This document shows positions 55,023-63,495 of a DNA stretch of 64,000 nucleotides, in pieces. Under the pieces are notes generated by a model. It was not told the origin of the DNA, ran no database searches, and saw nothing but the letters and a program-made list of their open reading frames with translations. The position numbers and the translations under genes are program-made. Origin of the DNA: Rs1 sp000416275. GTDB taxonomy: Bacteria; Pseudomonadota; Gammaproteobacteria; Pseudomonadales; Balneatricaceae. Each line of letters starts with the position of its first letter. The first letter of the stretch is position 1. The stretch lies in the NCBI GenBank assembly GCA_965243635.1, contig OZ251574.1:4774001-4838000 (forward strand). The letters run 5' to 3'.

Positions 55023-56890
55023 TAATATACCTCCTGTGCAATCTGGTGACGCGCAATTAACACTCTTTTTAGTTTCAAATACACTTGCTGATGATTTTCT
55101 GAATTTGTTTGGGTGAAACAATTTGCCAGCACTTTGTGTTGTGGGTCACTTATAAAATCGATACCAAAATTGAGCGCACAAAGAGCGTAAACGGGGGTTA
55201 AATCGTGGTGGCCCACCTTGTTCTTTATATGCTCAGAGCATCGATGATAAAACGCATTAATAGCATCCGTACCAATGATGCTGATCTGCTTTTGATAGGC
55301 GTCACTAATGATGACTAACCTTTCATTAATACCTAATGCTTCTTCACCAAGTTGCCCAACTATGTCAGCCAATTGTAAGTTTTGTTCTTTGGGTGGTGTG
55401 GCTGCTATTTTCTTAGCCCAAGCTGTCAGACTCTGTTCAAGTAGTTTAATGCGGGAGCTAGGGGGTATTTCTTGATTCGCGAAACTCTTGCAAATAAGGA
55501 GAAATTTGGCGTCTTGGTAAAAGTTGATCCCTAAAAGCACGCTATTAATGACGAGTTGCGCGAGATGGGCTTGGGATGTAAAGCCAAGACGATCTGCCCA
55601 ACTTCTTACACCTTGGATTAATTCCAACATGTCATCATCGCTACATTGATTAACCGCAAGTATGTTGGGTAGTTGTTTTTTCAATAAATTGAGCAGCCTT
55701 TGATAGCTAATCATTTGCGCTTGCTTGATAAACAGCTGCCTATCTTGATCTTCAAATAAATAGGGCCTAGCTCTAGCACTGCCTAATGTAGGTGTGTCTG
55801 CTCCTAATTGGAGTACTCTTAAGGGAGCGCAGAAATCGATAGCCTGTTGGTGCTCCTCTTGAACGGGGAGGGCTTCTGCAGATTGCATAAAAAAATCATT
55901 ATTATGAACATCGTTGTTAGTCGTTTCATAAATATAAGCGCTGATCGGATATTGGTTACGCGGGTAAAACCAAGGGTCTACTCTAGACTTGTTTTCTGTG
56001 ATGGCAGGGAACCACCTAGCGGCTATAGAAGGGTGAAAATAAAAGAAGAATCGTCCTGCCCCTACCTGGTCTTTTTGATAGTAAAAAGTGCGCACATGCT
56101 GCCACATATTATCGAATGGCATACGCGAACGAATGAAAATACCCGCACCGTTGCCCCACATTTCACCAAACAGGGTTTTGTGTACATCAGTAATAAAGGG
56201 CTTAAGTGTTCTGTGATCAACATCAGAAGTGACATTAGGTAAGCTGATATCCACCAAATATGGCATTTTCAGCTGTTCGCTTAAGGGGTATTCCCCTTTC
56301 AATAGCGCTTTGTGATTGAGCTCGTAACGCTCTAGGCTGCTCTGTAAATAGTAACCTTGTTTGAAATAATGATCTGCGTTCAATATAGCGTAAGTCTTAA
56401 GCGCTGGTAGCGTCTCTTCCTTCTTTGCTGCTAGTTGCTCTTCTTGTAAGGTCGCTTCTTGAGTACCGAACAATAAGCCTAGAATGTCACGGCTTAGGTC
56501 TTCTTCATCCGAGGGTGAGATAAACTCAGAGTCATTAACTATCCCTTGCAGACGATGTTCTGTGACTTTTATTAAAGGGGCGAGAGCCTTTGCATTATCG
56601 GCTTCAACCAAGCTGATCGGGCCTAAGCAAACTGGATTTTCGTTATTCACATTATCGGCTAATTGCCTGATTCTTAACTCAGGTTGAGGTACTTTCGCAA
56701 GGTACTCATCAATGGTTGTTATGTCTTCTGTCCAAACTAACTGGAAATCTAATTCAGACAAGGCCTGACTAATTATCGAAGTATAATGCTTTATATGGTT
56801 AGCAAAGACTACGGTTTGTACTTGGTAGCGTAAATTGTGCTGTGATATCGGTCTTAATTCACATTGACCTATATAAGTATCAATATACAT
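55022..56890 (-). CDS. DUF4123-domain T6SS effector adaptor (Tap/TEC-like)
   Basis: This 622-residue cytoplasmic protein has a central DUF4123 domain (about residues 167-300): YAILNADHYFKQGYYLQSSL, KMPYLVDISLPN, GAGIFIRSRMPFDNMWQHVR and GRFFFYFHPSIAARWFPAI follow the family order. DUF4123 proteins load specific effectors onto VgrG spikes of type VI secretion systems and are encoded just before their effector, as here. An N-terminal ~160-residue region and a C-terminal helical half of ~250 residues are extra and not recognised. It is the first gene of the operon; the 1-bp overlap with the effector implies coupled translation. Confidence 0.8.
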   Translation of the reverse strand: MYIDTYIGQCELRPISQHNLRYQVQTVVFANHIKHYTSIISQALSELDFQLVWTEDITTIDEYLAKVPQPELRIRQLADNVNNENPVCLGPISLVEADNAKALAPLIKVTEHRLQGIVNDSEFISPSDEEDLSRDILGLLFGTQEATLQEEQLAAKKEETLPALKTYAILNADHYFKQGYYLQSSLERYELNHKALLKGEYPLSEQLKMPYLVDISLPNVTSDVDHRTLKPFITDVHKTLFGEMWGNGAGIFIRSRMPFDNMWQHVRTFYYQKDQVGAGRFFFYFHPSIAARWFPAITENKSRVDPWFYPRNQYPISAYIYETTNNDVHNNDFFMQSAEALPVQEEHQQAIDFCAPLRVLQLGADTPTLGSARARPYLFEDQDRQLFIKQAQMISYQRLLNLLKKQLPNILAVNQCSDDDMLELIQGVRSWADRLGFTSQAHLAQLVINSVLLGINFYQDAKFLLICKSFANQEIPPSSRIKLLEQSLTAWAKKIAATPPKEQNLQLADIVGQLGEEALGINERLVIISDAYQKQISIIGTDAINAFYHRCSEHIKNKVGHHDLTPVYALCALNFGIDFISDPQHKVLANCFTQTNSENHQQVYLKLKRVLIARHQIAQEVY

Positions 56891-57430
56891 TATGAGAAGC
56901 CCTCATAAGTTGAGATCCTTCGAGACTTCGTAGTCCCTGTAGACAAGTCATCTCCTCTTAGAACATGTACCAGCATCTCTAGCCTTCCTTAGCCAATAGA
57001 TTAATTAATTGGAAGGATCATATACCGTGACCTTACGAGAAGATAGCGTGACTTTCAAAAAAAATGTAATCTATGGGGTCAAAGTAGAATGATTTTTTCT
57101 GATAATTTTTAGAATAATAAATCAGATTTTTATTTCAGATAATAAGTAAAAAAACAGTGCCTGCCCCAAAGGATTTTCTTGGCTCGGCACCTTAAGATGT
57201 AAAGTCCATGACTGGGGTTTCTAGCCTCTGCTAAGCCAAACAGAGGGTTTTCTCCTCCTATCTTCTACCGATTTAGCTTGGCGCACTGGCTCCTAAAATA
57301 GCGCCTTTAATCTAGCTGAATAATGGTGAAGAATTTTTTAATTGATTGTTTGGTTTGAACCGACTAAAGACCTTTTCTACCACAAAGGGCATAGATGCGC
57401 TGCGCTACCTTGAGTAAAGCAGAGACTATT
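56891..57430. other. Gene-free stretch with repeat fragments
   Basis: No gene is supported here. It contains the family-C copy C3, a degenerate family-D fragment at about 57370-57415 (TACCACAAAGG...GATGCGCTGCGCTACC), and the presumed promoter of the DUF4123 operon near 56900-57050, where no clear -35/-10 pair can be named. Confidence 0.5.
57073..57168. repeat. Family C repeat copy C3 (diverged)
   Basis: Bounded by TGGGGTCAAAGTAGAATG on the left and CAGTGCCTGCCCCA on the right; the inner hairpin is diverged. The left end is the variant 'GGGGTCA-AGT' type often paired with such repeats. Confidence 0.55.
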
Positions 57431-57622
57431 ACCTAAATCAGTGACTTCACTGCACCACATAGCGCAAGCTCTTGATTTTACAGCGGTTAGAAAAATACCC
57501 GCTGAACCTATGGGTTTTATGCACAGATGCATTTATTTAGCGAATGCAGCTAAGATTTTTCAATTCCACTGTAGAGCCAATATTTTACACTCTGTATTCA
57601 CTTTGAAGTCACGGATTCAGCT
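57431..57622. repeat. Family A MITE copy A8, long form
   Basis: This 192-bp copy in the A3 orientation is flanked by ATT on both sides (57428-57430, 57623-57625). The right end has one change (GATTCAGCT). It carries the long-form block also seen in A6 and A9. Confidence 0.85.
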
Positions 57623-57707
57623 ATTAGTTTTTGAGGTAGTGCTCAGTTTGTTGTAGAGCTGGCCTTCAGAAATTTAATATCAATTTACACTGGCCTTGAA
57701 TGCTTTA

Positions 57708-59096
57708 TTACAATTTGTGTTTCTGTAGTTTCCTCACTACCGAAGGTTGACTAATCCCCAAGTATCTGGACATTGCATAAGTTGAGTTACATGTTTCCTT
57801 AGCCTTGGTCATCATGTTTTTTTCTAATAGGGCAAGAGCCTCAGGCAGCAAAAGCACGCTATAATCCACCAACTCATTGGGATCTTGATCCTCTTTATTA
57901 ACACCCGGGGTAAATTTTATCTCTTGTATTTGATGATCCAGTGATAAGATGTCAGCTTTGCAGGTTACATATAAACGTTCCAATACGTTTTTGAGTTCAC
58001 GAATATTTCCCGGCCATTGGTAATGAATGAGTTGCTTCTCAACGATTGGGTCCAACTGTTTTTTTTGTTGATATCGTTGATTTAACTGCTCAAGAAAATG
58101 CTGAATCAGTATCGGGATATCCTCTCTGTGATCTCTTAATGCCGGTATATAAACAGGAATAACATTGATCCGATAATACAAATCTAATCTAAACTCACCT
58201 TTTTGAACCAATTCATCGAGGCTTTTATTGGTGGCAGTTATCAAACGAAAATCGATCTGTTTCTCCCTTGTCCCGCCAATTCTGGTGAGTCTTTTATCTT
58301 GCAGAACTTTTAATAATTTTGTCTGTATCAATAAAGGCAGTTCAGACACTTCGTCAAGAAACAACGTTCCTTGGTCTGCTTGCTCAATTAAACCTGGCTT
58401 GCCTTGTTGCTGGGCCCCGGTAAAAGCCCCCGCTTCATAACCAAAAAATTCTGACTCAAATAAATTATCTGGAATTGCTCCGCAACTGACCTCAATAAAT
58501 GGTTTGCTTTTACGACAACTCATTGCATGGATTTTACTGGCAAAAAGAGTTTTGCCAGATCCTGATTCTCCCAGTAATAAGATATTGGTATCAAATGCAG
58601 ATATCCGTTGCAGTAATTCAAAGATGTCTTCTATGGTTTTACTGATAAATTTAATTCCATAGCGCTCCTCTTCGCTAGACATTTTCTTTTTTATATTTTT
58701 TTTAAATACCTTTTTTTGTAATTTTTCGTATTCGTCTCTGATGAGTTTCATATTGGTAAAATCATCACTGAAAGAAATAACTTTAATTAACTTATGACTA
58801 CTATCAAAGATCGGGATGGCTTTAGTAAAAATGCTATGGCCTGCTAACGTTGTTTGCATTATTTGCATTTCTTTTTGATACTTTATAACCAGCGAAGTTA
58901 CTGACGGATACAATACCTTTTCTTCTTCCAATTGATACACGCTAACGCCAATAACTTTATCGTAATCATACCCATAGGTTGAAAAAAAATTAGGGCTGGC
59001 ATTGAGTATAACCCCTTTGGAATCTGTAATTAAAATTGTATCGCATGATTTTTCTATAATGGTATTCAGTTCAGTTTCAATCAATGATGTCGACAT
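57708..59096 (-). CDS. PAS-domain sigma-54-dependent activator (RocR/TyrR-like)
   Basis: This 462-residue enhancer-binding protein has an N-terminal PAS sensor (~10-120, ILITDSKGVILNASPNFFST), an AAA+ domain with Walker A GESGSGKT (176-183), the sigma-54 contact loop GAFTGA (223-228) and Walker B GTLFLDEV (243-250), and a C-terminal helix-turn-helix (YAMSRYLGISQPSVVRKLQK). All activator motifs are intact. It is divergent from the YjiH-like transporter and guanidinobutyrase, whose promoter is of the -24/-12 type with twin palindromes next to this gene's start. It should therefore activate that module, probably in response to a guanidino acid sensed by PAS, and may repress itself. Confidence 0.9.
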   Translation of the reverse strand: MSTSLIETELNTIIEKSCDTILITDSKGVILNASPNFFSTYGYDYDKVIGVSVYQLEEEKVLYPSVTSLVIKYQKEMQIMQTTLAGHSIFTKAIPIFDSSHKLIKVISFSDDFTNMKLIRDEYEKLQKKVFKKNIKKKMSSEEERYGIKFISKTIEDIFELLQRISAFDTNILLLGESGSGKTLFASKIHAMSCRKSKPFIEVSCGAIPDNLFESEFFGYEAGAFTGAQQQGKPGLIEQADQGTLFLDEVSELPLLIQTKLLKVLQDKRLTRIGGTREKQIDFRLITATNKSLDELVQKGEFRLDLYYRINVIPVYIPALRDHREDIPILIQHFLEQLNQRYQQKKQLDPIVEKQLIHYQWPGNIRELKNVLERLYVTCKADILSLDHQIQEIKFTPGVNKEDQDPNELVDYSVLLLPEALALLEKNMMTKAKETCNSTYAMSRYLGISQPSVVRKLQKHKL

Positions 59097-59114
59097 ACCC
59101 TCCCCCTCACTGCT

Positions 59115-59148
59115 GATTTAATATTGAATCATGATGCAATATTGAATC
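59115..59148. promoter_or_regulatory. Twin palindromic upstream activator sites
   Basis: GATTTAATATTGAATC (59115-59130) and GATGCAATATTGAATC (59133-59148) are two near-perfect 16-bp palindromes, 18 bp centre to centre, sharing AATATTGAATC. They lie about 145 bp upstream of the -24/-12 promoter, a normal enhancer distance, and 18 bp above the activator's own start codon, which would allow autorepression. Confidence 0.75.
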
Positions 59149-59290
59149 GAAAACATCAAGTAACTGGCTTTAATTTTAAAAAGCATTTTGATTTATATGA
59201 TTTTTAACCCTCATTTAATATTCTACAATTTCAACGGGTTAAATAGAGTTTTTGATAAACAAATCACTCTTACTTAGTTATTTAATTTAA

Positions 59291-59306
59291 TGGCACCACT
59301 ATTGCT
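59291..59306 (+). promoter_or_regulatory. Sigma-54 (-24/-12) promoter
   Basis: TGGCACCACTATTGCT matches the sigma-54 consensus TGGCAC-N5-TTGCW exactly, with GG and GC ten bases apart. Transcription should start near 59316-59318, giving a leader of about 45 bases before the transporter ATG. Confidence 0.9.
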
Positions 59307-59361
59307 ACATAGATATACCGCGACTTGATAGTCCTACAACAAATATAAATGAGGGTCTGCT

Positions 59362-60765
59362 ATGAATTCCGAATTAACGAATAAAGAAAAAACTTCACCA
59401 GAGGTTAATATAAAGAGCGCTGGCTCATTAGGGAATTATCTGAGATTTATTCTCCCATCCCTACTGGGTATTGTTATTTTTATTACGCCTATTCCCTATG
59501 AAGATAAAACCACTATTCTCTTCTCCATCGTACTAGATATTATAAGTAAAAATTTAGCATCTGTTCTGCCTTACCTTCTGGTGGTAGTTACCGTTTTATC
59601 AGGGGTTATGTCCCTGTATTATTCTCTACAAAAAAAAACGGGGGCTTGCTTCCCTGAGCTGATAGAAAGCAATTTCGTAACGACGCCGATATGGGTTGGG
59701 TTGCGTGTCCTTGGAGCGATATTTACTTGCCTTGTCGTTTGGAAAACCGGCCCGGCATTTATCATCGGAGGCTCAACAGGAGGAACTATGGTGGGTTTCC
59801 TGGCACCTAATCTATTGGTACTGTTCTTCCTCGCCACTCTTACCCTGCCGTTGCTGACAGATTATGGCTTTATGGAATTTTTTGGCTCTTTGGTCAGAAA
59901 GGTCTTTAAGAAATTATTTAAATTACCTGGTCGGTCCGCCATTGATGGTCTCGCTTCTTGGCTTGGAGCGGCTGTAATTGGCGTCATGCTGACGGTTCAG
60001 CAATATAATAAAGGGATCTACACCCAGCGAGAAGCCGCCACGGTAGCCACCACCTTTTCGATTGTTTCTTTACCATTCTGCCTTGTTATTGCGGGAGTTA
60101 TAGGTTTAGAGCATGTTTTCTGGTCCTATTATGGCAGCGTTGTTTTCATTGGTATTGTCTGTGCACTGATTATGCCTCGTATTCCTCCACTTTCGCTGCT
60201 CTCTGATGAATATAAAGAAGGGGTTGGTAAAAGTGTCGATGAAGATAAATCATTGCCGGGCGAGAACTCTTTTCAAAGAGGGGTGCGACTTGGTTTAGAG
60301 CGGGGACAGACTGGCCCAGGAGTGATTGAATTTGTTCAGGTTGGGCTTCGCAACTTAGTTGGAATATGGTTTGGCCTGTTACCTGCAACAATTGCTATTG
60401 GAATGATCGCATTAATTCTGGTTGAGTTCACGCCGATATTCCAGTTTATCTCAATGCCAATTGTTTATGTTTTAGATCTACTTAATATATCTGAGTCGGT
60501 TAAAGCCGCCCCTGCCTTGATTGTCGGTTTTGCAGATATGTATCTCCCAGCTTTGATTGGAAAAGGTATTGAAAACGAGCAGACACGTTTTCTGATTGCG
60601 ATTTTGTCAGTTTCACAGTTGATTTATATGTCTGAAATCGGAGTTTTCCTAATTCGAGCTAAAATAGGCCTGAATATTAGTCATCTACTAGCCATTTTTT
60701 GTATCCGTACTGTCATCGCGGCTCCGATCGCTATATTGCTAGCTAAATATGTGATCTTCGCGTAG
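59362..60765 (+). CDS. YjiH-family nucleoside-recognition/Gate-domain transporter
   Basis: This 467-residue inner-membrane protein has about ten helices. Landmarks are LRFILPSLLGIVIFITPIPY at the start, the GGSTGGTMVGFLAPNLLVLF segment, GRSAIDGLASWLGAAVIGVM (a Gate-domain-like repeat) and the C-terminal MSEIGVFLIRAKIGLNISHL. It resembles YjiH proteins, whose substrates are not well defined. A sigma-54 promoter and a GAGGG ribosome-binding site precede it, and guanidinobutyrase follows on the same strand, so uptake of 4-guanidinobutyrate or a similar guanidino acid is the simplest inference. The length is normal. Confidence 0.82.
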   Translation: MNSELTNKEKTSPEVNIKSAGSLGNYLRFILPSLLGIVIFITPIPYEDKTTILFSIVLDIISKNLASVLPYLLVVVTVLSGVMSLYYSLQKKTGACFPELIESNFVTTPIWVGLRVLGAIFTCLVVWKTGPAFIIGGSTGGTMVGFLAPNLLVLFFLATLTLPLLTDYGFMEFFGSLVRKVFKKLFKLPGRSAIDGLASWLGAAVIGVMLTVQQYNKGIYTQREAATVATTFSIVSLPFCLVIAGVIGLEHVFWSYYGSVVFIGIVCALIMPRIPPLSLLSDEYKEGVGKSVDEDKSLPGENSFQRGVRLGLERGQTGPGVIEFVQVGLRNLVGIWFGLLPATIAIGMIALILVEFTPIFQFISMPIVYVLDLLNISESVKAAPALIVGFADMYLPALIGKGIENEQTRFLIAILSVSQLIYMSEIGVFLIRAKIGLNISHLLAIFCIRTVIAAPIAILLAKYVIFA

Positions 60766-60837
60766 CCCCCACAAAAAAAGCTGCTAACCTGTTATATATT
60801 GAAAAGCTTAGCAGCAAAATATTCACTAATTACTATT

Positions 60838-61048
60838 ACCTGAATCCGTGACTTCAAAGTGAATACAGAGTGTAAGATATTGGTTTTACGGTGGAATTGA
60901 AAAATATTAACTGCAAGCTCAAATGCGTCCTGCATTCGCTCAATAAATGCATCCCTGCATAAAACCCGTAGGTTCAGCGGGCATTTTTCTAACCGCTGTA
61001 GAATCAAGAGCTTGCGCTATGTGGTGCAGTGAAGTCACTGATTCAGGT
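60838..61048. repeat. Family A MITE copy A9, long form
   Basis: This 211-bp copy has intact ACCTGAATCCGTGACTTCA and GTCACTGATTCAGGT ends and ATT on both sides (60835-60837, 61049-61051). It is inserted between the YjiH-like gene and guanidinobutyrase, 22 bp before the gbuA start, so it lies within the presumed operon leader and its hairpin could affect readthrough. An imperfect hairpin just left of it (AAGCTGCTAAC...GCTTAGCAGC, 60779-60815) may be the original terminator-like element. Confidence 0.9.
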
Positions 61049-61069
61049 ATTACCTAAAAGAGAGAATTT

Positions 61070-62026
61070 ATGAATAATAAAAAATTTAACCAACCACTCA
61101 GTGGTAATGAAATGCCACGTTTTGCCGGCCCAAGTTCGATGTTCCGACTGCCCTGTAGTGAGCCGAACCACGAAATTGATATTGGTATCATTGGTGTGCC
61201 CTTGGATATCGGTACCAGTAATCGCAGTGGCTCACGCTTTGGGCCCCGCAGCATAAGGGCTGAATCGGTTCTGGTTCGTCCTTACGGCATGGCGACGCGG
61301 GCGGCCCCCTTTGATAGTTTTCAAATTGCCGATATAGGTGATGTCCCCTTAAACCCATTTAACCTGCTTGATTCCATTGCCATTATCGAGCGTCACTACG
61401 ATGTATTGAACGACTGCAACATTAAGCCCTTATCAATTGGCGGCGATCACACTATTAGCTTGCCTATTCTACGTTCTCTATATAAAAAGCACGGTAAAAT
61501 TGCGCTGATTCATGTGGATGCCCATGCCGATGTTAACAACAGCATGTTTGGTGAAAGCATTACCCATGGCACCATCTTTCGTCGAGCGATTGAGGAAGGC
61601 TTGATCGATGGCAACAAAATGACTCAAATTGGTTTGCGAGCCACGGGTTACAGCGCTAAAGACTTCGATTGGTCCCGTGAGCAGGGAGTGCGTGTGGTAC
61701 AAGCCGAAGAGTGTTGGAACAAGTCACTGGCACCTTTGATGGCAGAGGTACGAGAAACTATTGGCAAAGAGATGCCGGTTTATCTGACTTTCGATATAGA
61801 CGGTTTGGACCCCTCGGTAGCCCCAGGCACAGGAACCCCTGAACCAGCAGGATTAACGGCAGCTCAGGGCTTGGAAATAATCCGTGGTTGTTGGGGCACT
61901 AATCTGGTTGGTGCTGATTTGGTGGAAGTATCACCGCCTTACGATACCACTGGAAATACATCTCTACTGGCCGCCAATCTATTGTTCGAAATGCTCTGTA
62001 GTTTCCCCGGTTGTTTGCGTCGGTGA
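61070..62026 (+). CDS. gbuA: Guanidinobutyrase (ureohydrolase family)
   Basis: This 318-residue manganese ureohydrolase is predicted to split 4-guanidinobutyrate into GABA and urea. It follows the P. aeruginosa GbuA sequence closely as I recall it (NEMPRFAGPSSMFRLP, IGVPLDIGTSNRSGSRFGPR, MATRAAPFDSFQIADIGDV, EVSPPYDTTGNTSLLAANL). Metal ligands are visible in GGDHTI (His), HVDAHADVN (Asp-His-Asp) and FDIDGLDPSVAPGTGTPEPA (Asp-Asp). GbuA-type N-termini and the ATRAAPFDS block separate it from agmatinases, although guanidinopropionase (GpuA) remains an alternative. It is second in the sigma-54-controlled module, after the transporter. Confidence 0.9.
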   Translation: MNNKKFNQPLSGNEMPRFAGPSSMFRLPCSEPNHEIDIGIIGVPLDIGTSNRSGSRFGPRSIRAESVLVRPYGMATRAAPFDSFQIADIGDVPLNPFNLLDSIAIIERHYDVLNDCNIKPLSIGGDHTISLPILRSLYKKHGKIALIHVDAHADVNNSMFGESITHGTIFRRAIEEGLIDGNKMTQIGLRATGYSAKDFDWSREQGVRVVQAEECWNKSLAPLMAEVRETIGKEMPVYLTFDIDGLDPSVAPGTGTPEPAGLTAAQGLEIIRGCWGTNLVGADLVEVSPPYDTTGNTSLLAANLLFEMLCSFPGCLRR

Positions 62027-62034
62027 AAAAAATG

Positions 62035-62134
62035 TGGGACAGGCATGTTTTTATTTGAGATCAAAAAAACAAAAAAGCCCTATCTATTCAAGCTGATGGA
62101 GCTAAATTTACAGATAAATATGGTGCCTGTCTCA
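62035..62134. repeat. Family C repeat copy C4
   Basis: Bounded by TGGGACAGGCATG and GGTGCCTGTCTCA, with inner CCTATCTATTCAAGCTGATG hairpin. It begins 9 bp after the gbuA stop and may end its transcript. The following stretch to 62412 shows only a short GC-rich hairpin (AGCCCTTTAGGGCT, ~62180-62194) and no gene. Confidence 0.75.
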
Positions 62135-62412
62135 AAGTATTGTCAACGCTTTGCACACGAGCGCGTGAAACGCGTCCGAGCCCTTTAGGGCTGAAGTGCT
62201 GCAACCTTATAGCGCTTAGCTGCCAATTGATGTCAATTGATGTCAATTTTTTTGTGTGTCGCAACACAATCCCGCAAATATAAATTTATGAGGCTTTGAT
62301 AAGGCACCCTAGATTCTTCTGCCATATCCTTAAAATAGGATATAACATCTTCACAGTTAACCTGCAGCTGTTAATTACGCAATTATATATGCAAAAAAAA
62401 TTAATGGTTAAG

Positions 62413-63294
62413 TTAATTGGGAAAGCAGATCACACCTAGAGATTCTAATAATACGCTTTGCTGCCAATCGCTTATTTTCACACCCTGCAGATCTACTTTT
62501 CTTATATCTAGGCCGTCCAACTGAGCATTTCGCAAATCTGCGCCCGCCAGTAATAAGCCCTCAAATTGGATACCGGTTAGGTCAGCATTGAGCAGCTGAC
62601 ATTTTTCTAAATTACTCTGGAAAAAATTGGCATTTACAAACGAGCTACCACTCAAATCACAAGCCACTAATTGACAACCTTCAAAATCTGCATACCGAAA
62701 ATGGCTATCTGTTAAATGTGCACTACAAAATAATTTCCTGCGACTCACTACACTGGAAAAATTAGCCTGTTTAAACGAGCAGCCCTGTGCTTTGCTGTTG
62801 GATATTTCAATACCAAACATATCAGCACGCTCAAACTCTGCGAGCGAAAGGTCACAATTTAAAAACTGGCTATTAACCAAGTCAGCGCCATAAAAGTAGC
62901 ATCCTTTTTGTTCATCGTTATCAAAGAAACTACATTTTTTAAACACCGCCTCTTTTAAACCGCTATTTTTGAAATTACAGTCGTGGAAAATACAACCACT
63001 GGCCTGCATAAAATCTAACGCGGCGTTGCTAAAATCGCAGTGATGAAACTCACAATCTACCAGCTGCAACTCTTGTTTAGATTGATGACTCCATTGCAGA
63101 TCGTAGAAAATCTGGTTTTGAAAAGTCACTTGGTCATCAGCTATATGCTCAGTAACTTTTTCCTTAGCTGCTTTAGCTATAGGTTCTTTAGCTATAGGTT
63201 GCGGGTTGTGGCTTTTCCTATCACTGGATGATGGATAATTGGCGCTGATTTTAGCCAGTGATTGGCTAAGCGCATCTTCGGTATTTTGACTCAT
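62413..63294 (-). CDS. Pentapeptide-repeat protein
   Basis: This 293-residue protein has a low-complexity, charged N-terminus (~1-65, with repeated PIAKEPIAKAAKEK) followed by about 200 residues of A(D/N)Lxx-type pentapeptide repeats (CDFSNAALDFMQASGC, ADLVNSQFLNCDLSLAEFER, ADLTGIQFEGLLLAGADLRN). These form a right-handed quadrilateral beta-helix. Some relatives mimic DNA and protect gyrase (Qnr), but the central hydrophobic residues here are irregular and cysteine-rich, so that function is not assured. There is no signal peptide. It is monocistronic; the role is unknown. Confidence 0.82.
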   Translation of the reverse strand: MSQNTEDALSQSLAKISANYPSSSDRKSHNPQPIAKEPIAKAAKEKVTEHIADDQVTFQNQIFYDLQWSHQSKQELQLVDCEFHHCDFSNAALDFMQASGCIFHDCNFKNSGLKEAVFKKCSFFDNDEQKGCYFYGADLVNSQFLNCDLSLAEFERADMFGIEISNSKAQGCSFKQANFSSVVSRRKLFCSAHLTDSHFRYADFEGCQLVACDLSGSSFVNANFFQSNLEKCQLLNADLTGIQFEGLLLAGADLRNAQLDGLDIRKVDLQGVKISDWQQSVLLESLGVICFPN

Positions 63295-63356
63295 TGGCTC
63301 ACCTTAAAGTTGCCTAGATTTTAGCGCATGCTGACAAAAAAAACCAAAGTGAATCT

Positions 63357-63484
63357 GCACAGGGATGATTTTATTTAAGTTCAAACCACAAAAAAGCTCT
63401 ATCAGTTCAGTCTGATAGAGCTAAATTTCAATATAAAATATTGTGCCTGTCCCAAAAATATTGTGCCTGTCCCAAAGTATTGCC
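63357..63484. repeat. Family C repeat copy C5 with duplicated right end
   Basis: The inner hairpin is perfect (AGCTCTATCAG / CTGATAGAGCT, 11 bp). The right end AATATTGTGCCTGTCCCAAA is present twice in tandem and followed by a third partial echo (GCCAAAGTATTG). The left TGGGACAGGC end is missing or diverged. Confidence 0.75.
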
Positions 63485-63495
63485 AAAGTATTGTT

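Noticed and set aside
52359..56890. Part of a full type VI secretion cluster
   Set aside because: No Hcp, VgrG, PAAR, sheath or baseplate genes occur in the window; only the cargo unit is present.
61070..62026. Agmatinase (SpeB)
   Set aside because: N-terminal NEMPRF block, MATRAAPFDS and the neighbouring activator/transporter fit guanidinobutyrase better.
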